Below, piece by piece: positions 1 to 5,097 of a stretch of DNA of 5,097 nt (positions are counted from its first letter, which is position 1; each line of letters opens with the position of its first letter). Location: positions 1 to 5,097 of the forward strand of contig SKGU01000136.1 of assembly GCA_007117255.1 (NCBI GenBank), given 5' to 3'. This stretch comes from Natronohydrobacter sp. GTDB taxonomy: Bacteria; Pseudomonadota; Alphaproteobacteria; Rhodobacterales; Rhodobacteraceae. Below the pieces are notes generated by a model. The model had not been told where the DNA came from. It worked only from the letters and a program-made list of their open reading frames with translations, and ran no database searches. Position numbers and translations under genes: made by a program.

Positions 1-631
1 CTTCCGGGCCCAGCACATCCTCGACAAATTCGCGCAATTCGCGCCCCCGTTCGCCCACCAGCGCGATGACCACGACATCGGCCTGCATGTTGCGTGCGAA
101 GTTTCCCAGAAGCATGGATTTGCCCACACCAGAGCCCGCAAAAAGCCCGATCCGCTGCCCTTCGACCACAGGCAGAAGCGTGTTGAACACCGCCATGCCC
201 GTTTCCAGGCGCGCGCCCAGACGCCCGCGCCGCGCAGGTTCGGGCGCGGACGTGTCCAGACTGCGCATCAAGGGGCCTGTCAGCAGCGGGCGGTCGTCGA
301 GCGGTTTACCATAAGGGTCGATCACCCGCCCGATCCAGCTATCATCGGGGGCAATCCCGCTGGCGGGGCGGTGTTCTGCGCTGTCGCCAATGGCCAGCCC
401 TTCGCGCGGGCCATCGGGCAGCGCAAGCGCTTCATCGGGGGTCAGGCGCAGGATTTCGGCCCCGATGCGCCCACCGTCGCGTGTGCGAATATCGAGCCAG
501 TCACCGATCCTTGCAGTATCGGTCAGACCGTTGATCGCCAGTAACTGCCCGTCGATCCGTCCAATGCGCCCAAAAATGCGCACAGGGCGTAAATCGCTCA
601 TCTGGGCGCGCATGTCGTCAAAAAGAGTCAT
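1..631 (-). CDS. fliI: Flagellar export ATPase FliI, N-terminal 210 residues (3' end beyond the window)
   Basis: FliI is the cytoplasmic ATPase of the flagellar type III export apparatus. It forms a hexamer related to F1-ATPase beta, is regulated by FliH, and helps deliver rod, hook and filament subunits to the export gate. Reading the minus strand from 631 gives 210 codons that run off the window. Residues about 17-90 form the N-terminal beta-barrel-like domain (VRIFGRIGRIDG near residue 17). The RVIDPYGKPLD stretch (102-112) is typical of the family. The Walker A P-loop GLFAGSGVGKS is at 162-172, followed by LVGERGRELREF (191-202), a FliI/F1-like signature. The start is well fixed: an in-frame TAG (632-634) lies directly upstream of the ATG, and AGGAAA sits four bases before it. 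The Walker B region and C-terminus are not in view. The gene is divergent from the rod operon. The identification is near certain. Confidence 0.97.
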   Translation of the reverse strand, partial: MTLFDDMRAQMSDLRPVRIFGRIGRIDGQLLAINGLTDTARIGDWLDIRTRDGGRIGAEILRLTPDEALALPDGPREGLAIGDSAEHRPASGIAPDDSWIGRVIDPYGKPLDDRPLLTGPLMRSLDTSAPEPARRGRLGARLETGMAVFNTLLPVVEGQRIGLFAGSGVGKSMLLGNFARNMQADVVVIALVGERGRELREFVEDVLGPE

Positions 632-635
632 CTAG

Positions 636-641
636 TTTCCT
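636..641 (-). promoter_or_regulatory. Ribosome binding site of fliI
   Basis: On the minus strand AGGAAA precedes the fliI ATG with a four-base spacer (CTAG). The TAG in that spacer is in frame with fliI, so translation cannot start further upstream. This settles the start at 631. Confidence 0.7.
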
Positions 642-708
642 GTGATTCATTGGCCGTGCTTACCGATCCTTAATCGAATCAGGTTTAAAAACTCGTGTAT
701 GAAGTGAC

Positions 709-714
709 GGGAGA
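709..714 (+). promoter_or_regulatory. Ribosome binding site of flgB
   Basis: GGGAGA lies seven bases before the ATG at 722. It supports that ATG over the in-frame upstream GTG at 695, which would place this motif inside the coding region. Confidence 0.7.
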
Positions 715-721
715 AACCCTC

Positions 722-1102
722 ATGTTTGAAATACCCGATGTGATGCGCATGGCGCAGGCGATGGCGCGGCATTCTGCCGCCCGGCATGTCGTCATTGCCG
801 AGAATATCGCGCAGGCTGATACCCCCGGATACCGGGCGCGCGATTTGCCGGATTTTGCGGCAAGCTATCACGCCGACGGGGTCTTGGCGGCAACCCGGCC
901 GACCCATCTGGATGCCGACAAGGCGCAACTCGCGCTGCGTGCGGGCATTGACGGCACCACCCCGTCGCTGTCGCCCAACGGCAATTCCGTATCGATCGAG
1001 CACGAAATGATGCGCGCCGCGCAGAATGTGCAATCTCATGAACTGGCACTCGCCGTCTATGGATCGGCGCGCACCGTATTGCGCGCTGCACTTGGGCGCT
1101 GA
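722..1102 (+). CDS. flgB: Flagellar basal-body proximal rod protein FlgB
   Basis: FlgB is one of the proximal rod proteins, exported through the type III apparatus and placed next to FliE at the base of the rod in the periplasm. The 126-residue product is close to the usual size of about 130. The N-terminal rod signature is clear at residues 28-37 (NIAQADTPGY), followed by RARDLPDF. The C-terminal half has NGNSVSIEHEMMRAA (86-100), matching the FlgB/FlgC-type helix with the conserved N-x-V-x-x-E-x-E-M pattern. There is no cleavable signal peptide, as expected for a type III substrate. I chose the ATG at 722 because GGGAGA precedes it by seven bases. An in-frame GTG at 695 would add nine residues without a better ribosome site. 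It is the first gene of the plus-strand operon, and flgC follows after 11 bases. One oddity is Q31, where the paralogues and most relatives have N (NIAN). Confidence 0.95.
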   Translation: MFEIPDVMRMAQAMARHSAARHVVIAENIAQADTPGYRARDLPDFAASYHADGVLAATRPTHLDADKAQLALRAGIDGTTPSLSPNGNSVSIEHEMMRAAQNVQSHELALAVYGSARTVLRAALGR

Positions 1103-1113
1103 GGAGGCAAGCC

Positions 1114-1506
1114 ATGGGAAATCTGTTCCAGAGTTTCGGTATCAGCGCATCGGGGATGGAGGCGCAGTCGCGCCGGATGCGTCATGTTTCGGAGAATATC
1201 GCCAATGCCGACACGCCCGGTTATCGGCGCAAAACCATTGATTTCCGTGCCGAGATTGACCGCGCCAGCGGCACGACCCGCGTGGCCACTGGCCCAGTGC
1301 AACTGGATCGCAGTGAATTGCCACGCATTTATGACCCGGGCCATGCGCTTGCCGACGAAACCGGCTTTTACAAAGGCTCGACCGTCAACACGATGATCGA
1401 GATTGCAGACGCGCGCGAAGCCGGGCGCAGCTATGAAGCCAACCTTCGCATCTTTGACCAGACACGCCAGATGGCGCAGGGCCTGTTGGACTTGCTGCGC
1501 CGATAA
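1114..1506 (+). CDS. flgC: Flagellar basal-body proximal rod protein FlgC
   Basis: FlgC is a proximal rod subunit that assembles with FlgB and FlgF on FliE to form the periplasmic drive shaft. The product is 130 residues, the normal length. It opens with the paired rod motifs FGISASGMEAQSRRM (8-22) and SENIANADTPGYRRKTIDF (26-44). The C-terminal part contains YDPGHALADETGFYKGSTVN (73-92) and then the typical R-SYEAN-L helix (105-111), which together separate FlgC from FlgB. The start has a strong Shine-Dalgarno sequence: GGAGG at 1103-1107, directly after the flgB stop and six bases before the ATG. The gene sits between flgB and fliE, a very common arrangement. No signal peptide is present, consistent with export through the flagellar channel. 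Confidence 0.97.
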   Translation: MGNLFQSFGISASGMEAQSRRMRHVSENIANADTPGYRRKTIDFRAEIDRASGTTRVATGPVQLDRSELPRIYDPGHALADETGFYKGSTVNTMIEIADAREAGRSYEANLRIFDQTRQMAQGLLDLLRR

Positions 1507-1533
1507 ATCCATATTCCAGAAAGGAATTTTCCC

Positions 1534-1827
1534 ATGACGATTGCTGCCACACTCGCCATCCAGAACTACGATCACGCGCGCAGCGCCGCTGCCCCGGCGC
1601 CGACCCCCGGACAGCGAAGTGAAGCCGCTTTCGGCGCGGCAATGGGTGGGTTCGCCGCCCATCTGCATCAGGGCGAAGCTGCGGCCACTCAAACCATGGT
1701 CTCTGGCGCGGACCCGCATGCGCTGGTGCAGGCGCTGGCAGCGACAGAACTGGCTGTGGAAACAGCCGTCAGCGTGCGCGACAAGGTGGTGGAAGCCTAT
1801 CTCGAAATCCTGCGGATGCCGGTCTGA
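1534..1827 (+). CDS. fliE: Flagellar hook-basal body complex protein FliE
   Basis: FliE is the small adaptor that joins the MS ring and export gate to the base of the rod, and it is needed for export of later rod proteins. The 97-residue product is in the usual range of about 95-110. The N-terminal third is low in complexity and rich in Ala/Pro (17-26), while the C-terminal part is highly typical: a helical ALAATELAVETAVSVR stretch (67-82) and the family-defining ending DKVVEAYLEILRMPV (83-97). AAGGA (1521-1525) precedes the ATG with an eight-base spacer. The gene follows flgC after 27 bases. It is followed by fliQ after only three bases, which suggests coupled translation. Confidence 0.97.
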   Translation: MTIAATLAIQNYDHARSAAAPAPTPGQRSEAAFGAAMGGFAAHLHQGEAAATQTMVSGADPHALVQALAATELAVETAVSVRDKVVEAYLEILRMPV

Positions 1828-1830
1828 GCC

Positions 1831-2097
1831 ATGCAGGAAACCGTTCTTTACGACACCTTGCGCCAGGGCCTGTGGATCGCAACCCTGATTTCAACCCCGA
1901 TCCTGACAGCGGCACTGGTGGCGGGGGTCTCGATCGGGCTGTTTCAGGCGCTGACCTCGATTCAGGAAATGACCCTGACCTTCGTGCCGAAACTTGCCGC
2001 GATCATTCTGGTCTTCTGGGTGTCGATGAGTTTCATGACAACAACGCTGGTGGATTTCTTTCAAAATGAGATCCTGCCGCTGATTGCAGGGGCATAA
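1831..2097 (+). CDS. fliQ: Flagellar export gate protein FliQ
   Basis: FliQ is an inner-membrane subunit of the type III export gate. It forms a helical assembly with FliP and FliR through which rod, hook and filament proteins leave the cytoplasm. The 88-residue length is standard. Two hydrophobic segments are visible, about residues 14-37 and 54-76. They are joined by the hallmark loop LTSIQEMTLTFVPK (41-54), which is nearly invariant across FliQ proteins. There is no strong Shine-Dalgarno sequence before the ATG. The fliE stop lies three bases upstream, so translation is probably coupled. Its gate partners FliP and FliR are not in this window. Placing fliQ between fliE and flgF, away from fliP/fliR, is an arrangement I associate with alphaproteobacterial clusters. 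Confidence 0.97.
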   Translation: MQETVLYDTLRQGLWIATLISTPILTAALVAGVSIGLFQALTSIQEMTLTFVPKLAAIILVFWVSMSFMTTTLVDFFQNEILPLIAGA

Positions 2098-2100
2098 GCG

Positions 2101-2817
2101 ATGGATAACGCAGGATATGTCACCCTGACACGCATGACAGGCTTGCGCCGCGAAATGCAGGTGATCGCAAATAACATCGCCAATGCGTCGACGGCCGGGT
2201 TCCGGCGTGAAGGGGTGGTATTCTCGGAATTTGTCGTCGGCACCGAACGGCTGGAGCCGTCACTATCAATGGCGTTGGGGAATACACGCCAGACTTATCA
2301 ACTTCAGGGCGCCTTTACTCAGACCAATGGCAGCTTCGACATGGCAATCGAGGGGGAGGGATTCTTCCAGCTTGAAACGCCTCAAGGCCCACGACTGACG
2401 CGCGCGGGCGTCTTTACCCCCAATCAGGCGAGCGAATTGGTCAATATGGACGGGCATCGCCTGCTTGATCAGGGCGGCGCGCCGATCTTTGTGCCGCCGG
2501 ACGCGCGCAGCATCGGATTGGCGCGCGATGGCACACTGTCGGCCGATGGCGAGCCCTTCGCCCAAGTCGGGCTTGTCCGCCCGGTCGATCCGGTCACGGT
2601 AACGCGCGAGGCAGGTACGCTCTTCGTCGTTGATGGTGCGATCGAACCTGTCGAGGCACCGATGATCCTGCAAGGCTTTGTCGAAGAATCGAATGTCAAT
2701 CCGATCATTGAAATGACCCGGATGATCGAGGTGCAGCGCGCCTATGAGCGCGGCCAGAAGATGCTTGAGAGCGAAGATGAACGGATAAAATCCGTCATTC
2801 AGACGCTTGGACGCTAA
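2101..2817 (+). CDS. flgF: Flagellar basal-body rod protein FlgF
   Basis: FlgF is the proximal rod subunit that bridges FlgB/FlgC to the distal rod protein FlgG. The 238-residue product is near the family norm of about 240-250. The N-terminal rod motif is present as MQVIANNIANASTAGFRREG (19-38). The central domain has the FDMAIEGEGFFQL pattern (79-91), shared by FlgF, FlgG and FlgE. The C-terminus has QGFVEESNVNPIIEMTRMIE (191-210) followed by VQRAYE, the terminal D0 helix of rod and hook proteins. It is told from FlgG by its shorter length, the lack of the longer insert after the N-terminal motif, and the STAGFRRE form of that motif. AGGGG (2088-2092), within the end of fliQ, lies eight bases before the ATG, and the genes are three bases apart. 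Confidence 0.94.
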   Translation: MDNAGYVTLTRMTGLRREMQVIANNIANASTAGFRREGVVFSEFVVGTERLEPSLSMALGNTRQTYQLQGAFTQTNGSFDMAIEGEGFFQLETPQGPRLTRAGVFTPNQASELVNMDGHRLLDQGGAPIFVPPDARSIGLARDGTLSADGEPFAQVGLVRPVDPVTVTREAGTLFVVDGAIEPVEAPMILQGFVEESNVNPIIEMTRMIEVQRAYERGQKMLESEDERIKSVIQTLGR

Positions 2818-2835
2818 CGGAAAGGGACACACACC

Positions 2836-3621
2836 ATGAAATCTCTGCATATCGCTGCCACTGGCATGAGCGCCCAGCAGATGCGGGTGGATACCATTGC
2901 CAACAACCTCGCGAATATGAGCACAACGGGCTATAACGCGCGTCGGGCCGATTTCGCGGATTTGCATTATCAGCAATTTGCGCGACCTGGCGCCATTTCT
3001 GCCTCGGATGGCACAGTGCTGCCAACGGGTGTCCAGGCGGGGTTGGGGGTTCGTCCGTCCTCGATCAGCATGCAGATTCAGCAAGGTGCGTCGAATTACA
3101 CGGGTGGTGATCTGGACATCGCGATCGAAGGCAAGGGCTATCTGGAAGTGACCCTGCCCGACGGTCAGGCGGGCTACACACGCGATGGCGGGTTGAAACG
3201 GACTGGTGACGGGCTGATCGTCACCTCTGATGGCTATGAGGTGGTGCCGGGCATCGTGATTCCGAATGATGTGCGCTCGATTTCAATCAATGCTCAGGGC
3301 GAGATTTACGGTTATTTTGCGGGCCAGGTCCAGCCGCAGCAAATTGGGCAACTGACGCTGGCCGGCTTTGCCAATGAAAAGGGGCTGGAAGCCATCGGCT
3401 CGAACCTGTTTCTGGAAACCGAAGCCTCTGGTCCAGCCAATGTTGCCGTGCCGGGCACCGACGGTCTAGGTGCATTGCGCCAAGGGTATCTTGAAGAAAG
3501 TTCTGTCGATCCGGTGCGCGAAATGACCGATCTGATCAAGGCGCAGCGCGGGTATGAACTGAATTCAAAAGTGATCAGCGCCGCAGATCAGATGATGGCT
3601 GCGACAGTCCAGGTGCGCTGA
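2836..3621 (+). CDS. flgG: Flagellar distal rod protein FlgG
   Basis: FlgG forms the distal rod, the part of the drive shaft that passes through the P and L rings. The 261-residue length is almost exactly standard. It begins with SLHIAATGMSAQQMRVDTIA (3-22) and NNLANMSTTGYNARRADFAD (23-42). The segment HYQQFARPGA (44-53) and the following 20 or so residues correspond to the region that stiffens the FlgG rod compared with the FlgE hook. DLDIAIEGKGYLEV (92-105) and GSNLF (188-192) are typical. The end has QGYLEESSVDPVREMTDLIK (216-235), AQRGYELNSKVI and the final helix. AAAGGGA (2821-2827) precedes the ATG by eight bases. Its stop overlaps the flgA start in TGATG. Confidence 0.97.
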   Translation: MKSLHIAATGMSAQQMRVDTIANNLANMSTTGYNARRADFADLHYQQFARPGAISASDGTVLPTGVQAGLGVRPSSISMQIQQGASNYTGGDLDIAIEGKGYLEVTLPDGQAGYTRDGGLKRTGDGLIVTSDGYEVVPGIVIPNDVRSISINAQGEIYGYFAGQVQPQQIGQLTLAGFANEKGLEAIGSNLFLETEASGPANVAVPGTDGLGALRQGYLEESSVDPVREMTDLIKAQRGYELNSKVISAADQMMAATVQVR

Positions 3622-4043
3622 TGAAATGGCTTTGCATGATTTTGGTGCTGCTGCCTTTGCCGGCCATCGCTGAAACTCTGGTCGCCGCACGCTTGCTGCG
3701 CGCAGGCGATGTGATCGGTCCGGGCGATGTTTCCAGAAGCCCTGCAACTGTTGCGGGCGCGGCCGTTGCCCGTGAACAGGTGGTCGGGCTTGAAACGCGT
3801 GTGGCGATCTATCCGGGGCGCCCGATACATTTGGCGGATCTCGGCCCCGCTGCCGTGATCGAACGCAATGAGATCGTGCGCATGGTCTATCGTCGGGGTG
3901 GATTGATGATCCAGTCAGACGGGCGTGCCATGGCCAGAGCAGGCGTGGGCGACGCAATACAAGTGATGAACCTGTCTTCGCGGCAATCCGTGCAGGGCAT
4001 AGTAACCGCTGCGGGCCTTGTCGAGATCACTGGGCACCAATGA
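3621..4043 (+). CDS. flgA: Flagellar P-ring assembly chaperone FlgA, short form
   Basis: FlgA is the periplasmic chaperone that helps FlgI assemble into the P ring around the rod. The 140-residue product has a Sec-type signal peptide: MKW followed by a hydrophobic core (4-16) and a likely cleavage after AIA at 17. The mature part opens with an SAF-like segment, ARLLRAGDVIGPGDV (23-37). It continues with VGLETRVAIYPGRPIH (55-70) and ends with the family signature QVMNLSSRQSVQGIVTAAG (114-132) followed by LVEI. It is far shorter than enteric FlgA (about 219 residues) and lacks that protein's extra N-terminal domain; short versions are known in alphaproteobacteria. The start overlaps the flgG stop by one base (TGATG). 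Only a weak AGG (3611-3613) precedes it, so coupling with flgG is likely. Confidence 0.93.
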   Translation: MKWLCMILVLLPLPAIAETLVAARLLRAGDVIGPGDVSRSPATVAGAAVAREQVVGLETRVAIYPGRPIHLADLGPAAVIERNEIVRMVYRRGGLMIQSDGRAMARAGVGDAIQVMNLSSRQSVQGIVTAAGLVEITGHQ

Positions 4044-4087
4044 GTGCCCTCGACATTCATCTCATGTGCGCAGCGCGCACCATCCAT

Positions 4088-4097
4088 AAGGACAGGA
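4088..4097 (+). promoter_or_regulatory. Ribosome binding site of flgH
   Basis: AAGGACAGGA contains two possible Shine-Dalgarno cores: AAGGA, ten bases before the ATG at 4103, and AGGA, five bases before it. Either supports 4103 as the flgH start. The in-frame ATG at 4040 overlaps the flgA stop and has no clear Shine-Dalgarno sequence. Confidence 0.65.
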
Positions 4098-4102
4098 TCC
4101 CG

Positions 4103-4831
4103 ATGTTATGCCGTTTATTCCCGTTTGTCGTGATCGTTCTGGTGGCGGCATGTTCGCCGCTGAGCGATGTTGGGCGCGCACCCGATTTCACCCCATCAGA
4201 GAAGAGCTTCGAGCATGCGGCGCTCTATCGTATGCCCTTGCCAGAGACGACAGAAGCGCTGCGCGATTCAGATGCTGCCTCGCTCTGGTCCGCCAGCCAG
4301 CGCTCGCTCCTTGGAGATCGGCGTGCCAGTCGTCAGGGTGATATCCTGACTGTGGTTATCGAAATCAATGACAGCGCCGAGATATCCAACAGTACGGGCC
4401 GGGACCGTTCTGGCAGCAACAGCCTTGCGGTGCCGCAGTTTTTCGGAATTCCGCAAGCGATTGATCGCAGACTTCCGGGTGGGTTGGCCATCGGTGCTGG
4501 CGTAGAAACCACCGGATCAAGCACTTTTTCCGGCAGTGGTTCAGTGCGTCGCAACGAGAAGCTGACGCTGCGGGTTGCGTCCACTGTTGTGGAACGGCTG
4601 CCCAATGGGATCATGAGGATCGAAGGTCGGCAAGAAGTGCGCGTGAACCATGAATTGCGTGAATTGTTGGTGACAGGGCATGTGCGCGCCGAAGATATTT
4701 CGCGCCAGAATGAGATTACCTATGACAAGATCGCGGGCGCGCGCATCTCATATGGCGGGCGTGGAATCATCTCGAATGTGCAGCAACCGGCTTACGGCGC
4801 GCAGATCACCGATATTCTTGCACCATTCTGA
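4103..4831 (+). CDS. flgH: Flagellar L-ring lipoprotein FlgH
   Basis: FlgH is the outer-membrane lipoprotein that forms the L ring, the outer bushing of the flagellar rod. From the ATG at 4103 the product is 242 residues. The N-terminus is a lipoprotein signal peptide ending in the lipobox VAAC, with Cys17 as the lipidated residue. Ser18 follows it, so there is no Asp inner-membrane retention signal. Family motifs follow in order: SLWSASQRSLLGDRRA (60-75), GDILTVVIEINDSAEI (79-94), LPNGIMRIEGRQEVRVNHEL (166-185), RELLVTGHVRAEDIS (186-200), KIAGARISYGGRGI (209-222) and the C-terminal VQQPAYGAQITDILAPF (226-242). An in-frame ATG at 4040 would add 21 mostly polar residues before the signal peptide and is less likely. 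The gene follows flgA after 59 bases. Confidence 0.96.
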   Translation: MLCRLFPFVVIVLVAACSPLSDVGRAPDFTPSEKSFEHAALYRMPLPETTEALRDSDAASLWSASQRSLLGDRRASRQGDILTVVIEINDSAEISNSTGRDRSGSNSLAVPQFFGIPQAIDRRLPGGLAIGAGVETTGSSTFSGSGSVRRNEKLTLRVASTVVERLPNGIMRIEGRQEVRVNHELRELLVTGHVRAEDISRQNEITYDKIAGARISYGGRGIISNVQQPAYGAQITDILAPF

Positions 4832-4858
4832 GGGCGGGATCATGGAGAAGAGCATGCC

Positions 4859-5097
4859 ATGGGCAAATTGATTCCGGTTTTCCTTGTTTTGCTGGGGCTT
4901 GGTGCAGGTGTGGGGGCTGGACTGTTTCTGCGTCCCCCACCGGCTGAACTCGAAGAAGAACAGGCCGAGAAAACCACTGCGCCTGTCACGGCAGACATTG
5001 CGGGGCTGGAGCTGTACGAGTTTCCAAGCCAGTTCATGGTGCCATTGGTCGTGGATGGGCGTATCGCGCATACGGTCGTATTGCGCGTTGCGCTGGA
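4859..5097 (+). CDS. fliL: Flagellar basal body-associated protein FliL, N-terminal 79 residues (3' end beyond the window)
   Basis: FliL is a single-pass inner-membrane protein found around the stator units. It supports motor torque and stator function, with most of the protein in the periplasm. The visible 79 codons begin with MGKLIP and one hydrophobic, Gly-rich segment (about 5-24), then LRPPPAELEEEQAEKTT (24-40), an acidic linker. Next comes YEFPSQFMVPLVVDGRIAHT (53-72), followed by VVLRVAL. The YEFPSQFMVPLV pattern, followed by a predicted beta strand, resembles the start of the FliL periplasmic domain. GGAGAAG (4844-4850) precedes the ATG by eight bases. An ATG at 4842 is in another frame and gives only a nine-residue peptide. 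The gene follows flgH after 27 bases. The identification rests on topology, this pattern and context, since the C-terminal half is missing. Confidence 0.88.
   Translation, partial: MGKLIPVFLVLLGLGAGVGAGLFLRPPPAELEEEQAEKTTAPVTADIAGLELYEFPSQFMVPLVVDGRIAHTVVLRVAL

Larger units (their letters stand above)
632..721. promoter_or_regulatory. Divergent intergenic control region between fliI and flgB
   Basis: These 90 bases separate two divergent flagellar transcription units, so promoters for both should lie here. The stretch is A+T-richer than its surroundings. It holds two TTAA motifs (670-673 and 685-688), the only ones I found in the window by eye. It also holds two GANTC sites (GATTC 644-648, GAATC 676-680), and a third (GAGTC 625-629) lies just inside fliI. 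TGATTC (643-648) and GAATCA (676-681) form an inverted repeat with a 27-base loop. TTAA half-sites are part of the CtrA binding motif, and GANTC is the CcrM methylation site of alphaproteobacteria. However, the TTAA pair is separated by 11 bases rather than the canonical 7. I could not identify a convincing -35/-10 or sigma-54 (-24/-12) element. That the region is regulatory follows from gene layout; which factor acts is inference. Confidence 0.55.

Noticed and set aside
66..314. 82-codon plus-strand frame at the left end of the window.
   Set aside because: It lies opposite fliI, whose minus-strand reading has the Walker A motif and continuous homology. The plus-strand product is Arg/Pro/Ser-rich and featureless.
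651..665. Possible sigma-54 promoter beginning TGGCCGTGC upstream of flgB.
   Set aside because: The -24-like GG is present, but the -12 GC is absent at the required spacing (CG at 664-665), so the match fails.
695..721. GTG at 695 as an alternative flgB start.
   Set aside because: It adds nine residues not expected for FlgB and has no clear Shine-Dalgarno sequence, while the ATG at 722 has GGGAGA at good spacing.
1507..1533. Possible terminator or promoter in the flgC-fliE gap.
   Set aside because: The 27 bases contain only the fliE ribosome site. I see no hairpin followed by a T-run.
1057..1719. 220-codon open frame on the minus strand opposite flgB, flgC and fliE.
   Set aside because: It crosses three well-supported genes in antisense and shows no family motif, so it is a shadow of their codon bias.
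2266..3084. 272-codon open frame on the minus strand opposite flgF and the start of flgG.
   Set aside because: It is fully antisense to two clear rod genes and spans their junction. The translation is rich in Arg, His and Asp without any recognisable domain, and I saw no support for a start. Long antisense frames are common in G+C-rich DNA.
4842..4871. Nine-codon frame starting at ATG 4842 just before fliL.
   Set aside because: It overlaps the fliL ribosome site and start in another frame. It is too short to support as a gene, and nothing suggests a leader peptide function.

Overview
The window is part of a flagellar gene cluster from an alphaproteobacterium. Its G+C-rich coding style, protein sequences and gene order fit best in the Rhodobacteraceae (Rhodobacter/Roseobacter-type). 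I cannot name the genus from sequence alone. Nothing points to mobile DNA, phage, CRISPR or RNA genes. Apart from one 90-base divergent intergenic region and a few short gaps, the window is fully coding.

Layout. Bases 1-631 on the minus strand hold the first 210 codons of fliI, the export ATPase; its 3' end lies outside the window. Bases 632-721 form a divergent control region. From 722 onward all genes run on the plus strand with gaps of 0-60 bases or slight overlap: flgB (722-1102), flgC (1114-1506), fliE (1534-1827), fliQ (1831-2097), flgF (2101-2817), flgG (2836-3621), flgA (3621-4043), flgH (4103-4831) and a 3'-truncated fliL (from 4859). This looks like one operon. No internal terminator hairpin is evident.

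How the genes work together. FliQ is part of the inner-membrane export gate, and FliI is the ATPase that feeds it. FliE links the MS ring and export gate to the rod. FlgB, FlgC and FlgF form the proximal rod and FlgG the distal rod. FlgA is the periplasmic chaperone for P-ring assembly, FlgH is the outer-membrane L-ring lipoprotein, and FliL is an inner-membrane protein tied to the stator. The operon therefore runs roughly in assembly order, from the export gate outward to the L ring.

The window is conventional flagellar biology and I found no undescribed system. The points most worth a second look are in the fliI/flgB intergenic region: three GANTC sites (the CcrM methylation sequence) within 56 bases, and the only two TTAA motifs I could find in the window. 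These suggest, without proving, cell-cycle (CtrA/CcrM) control. Other points are the flgH start choice and a short, SAF-type FlgA.
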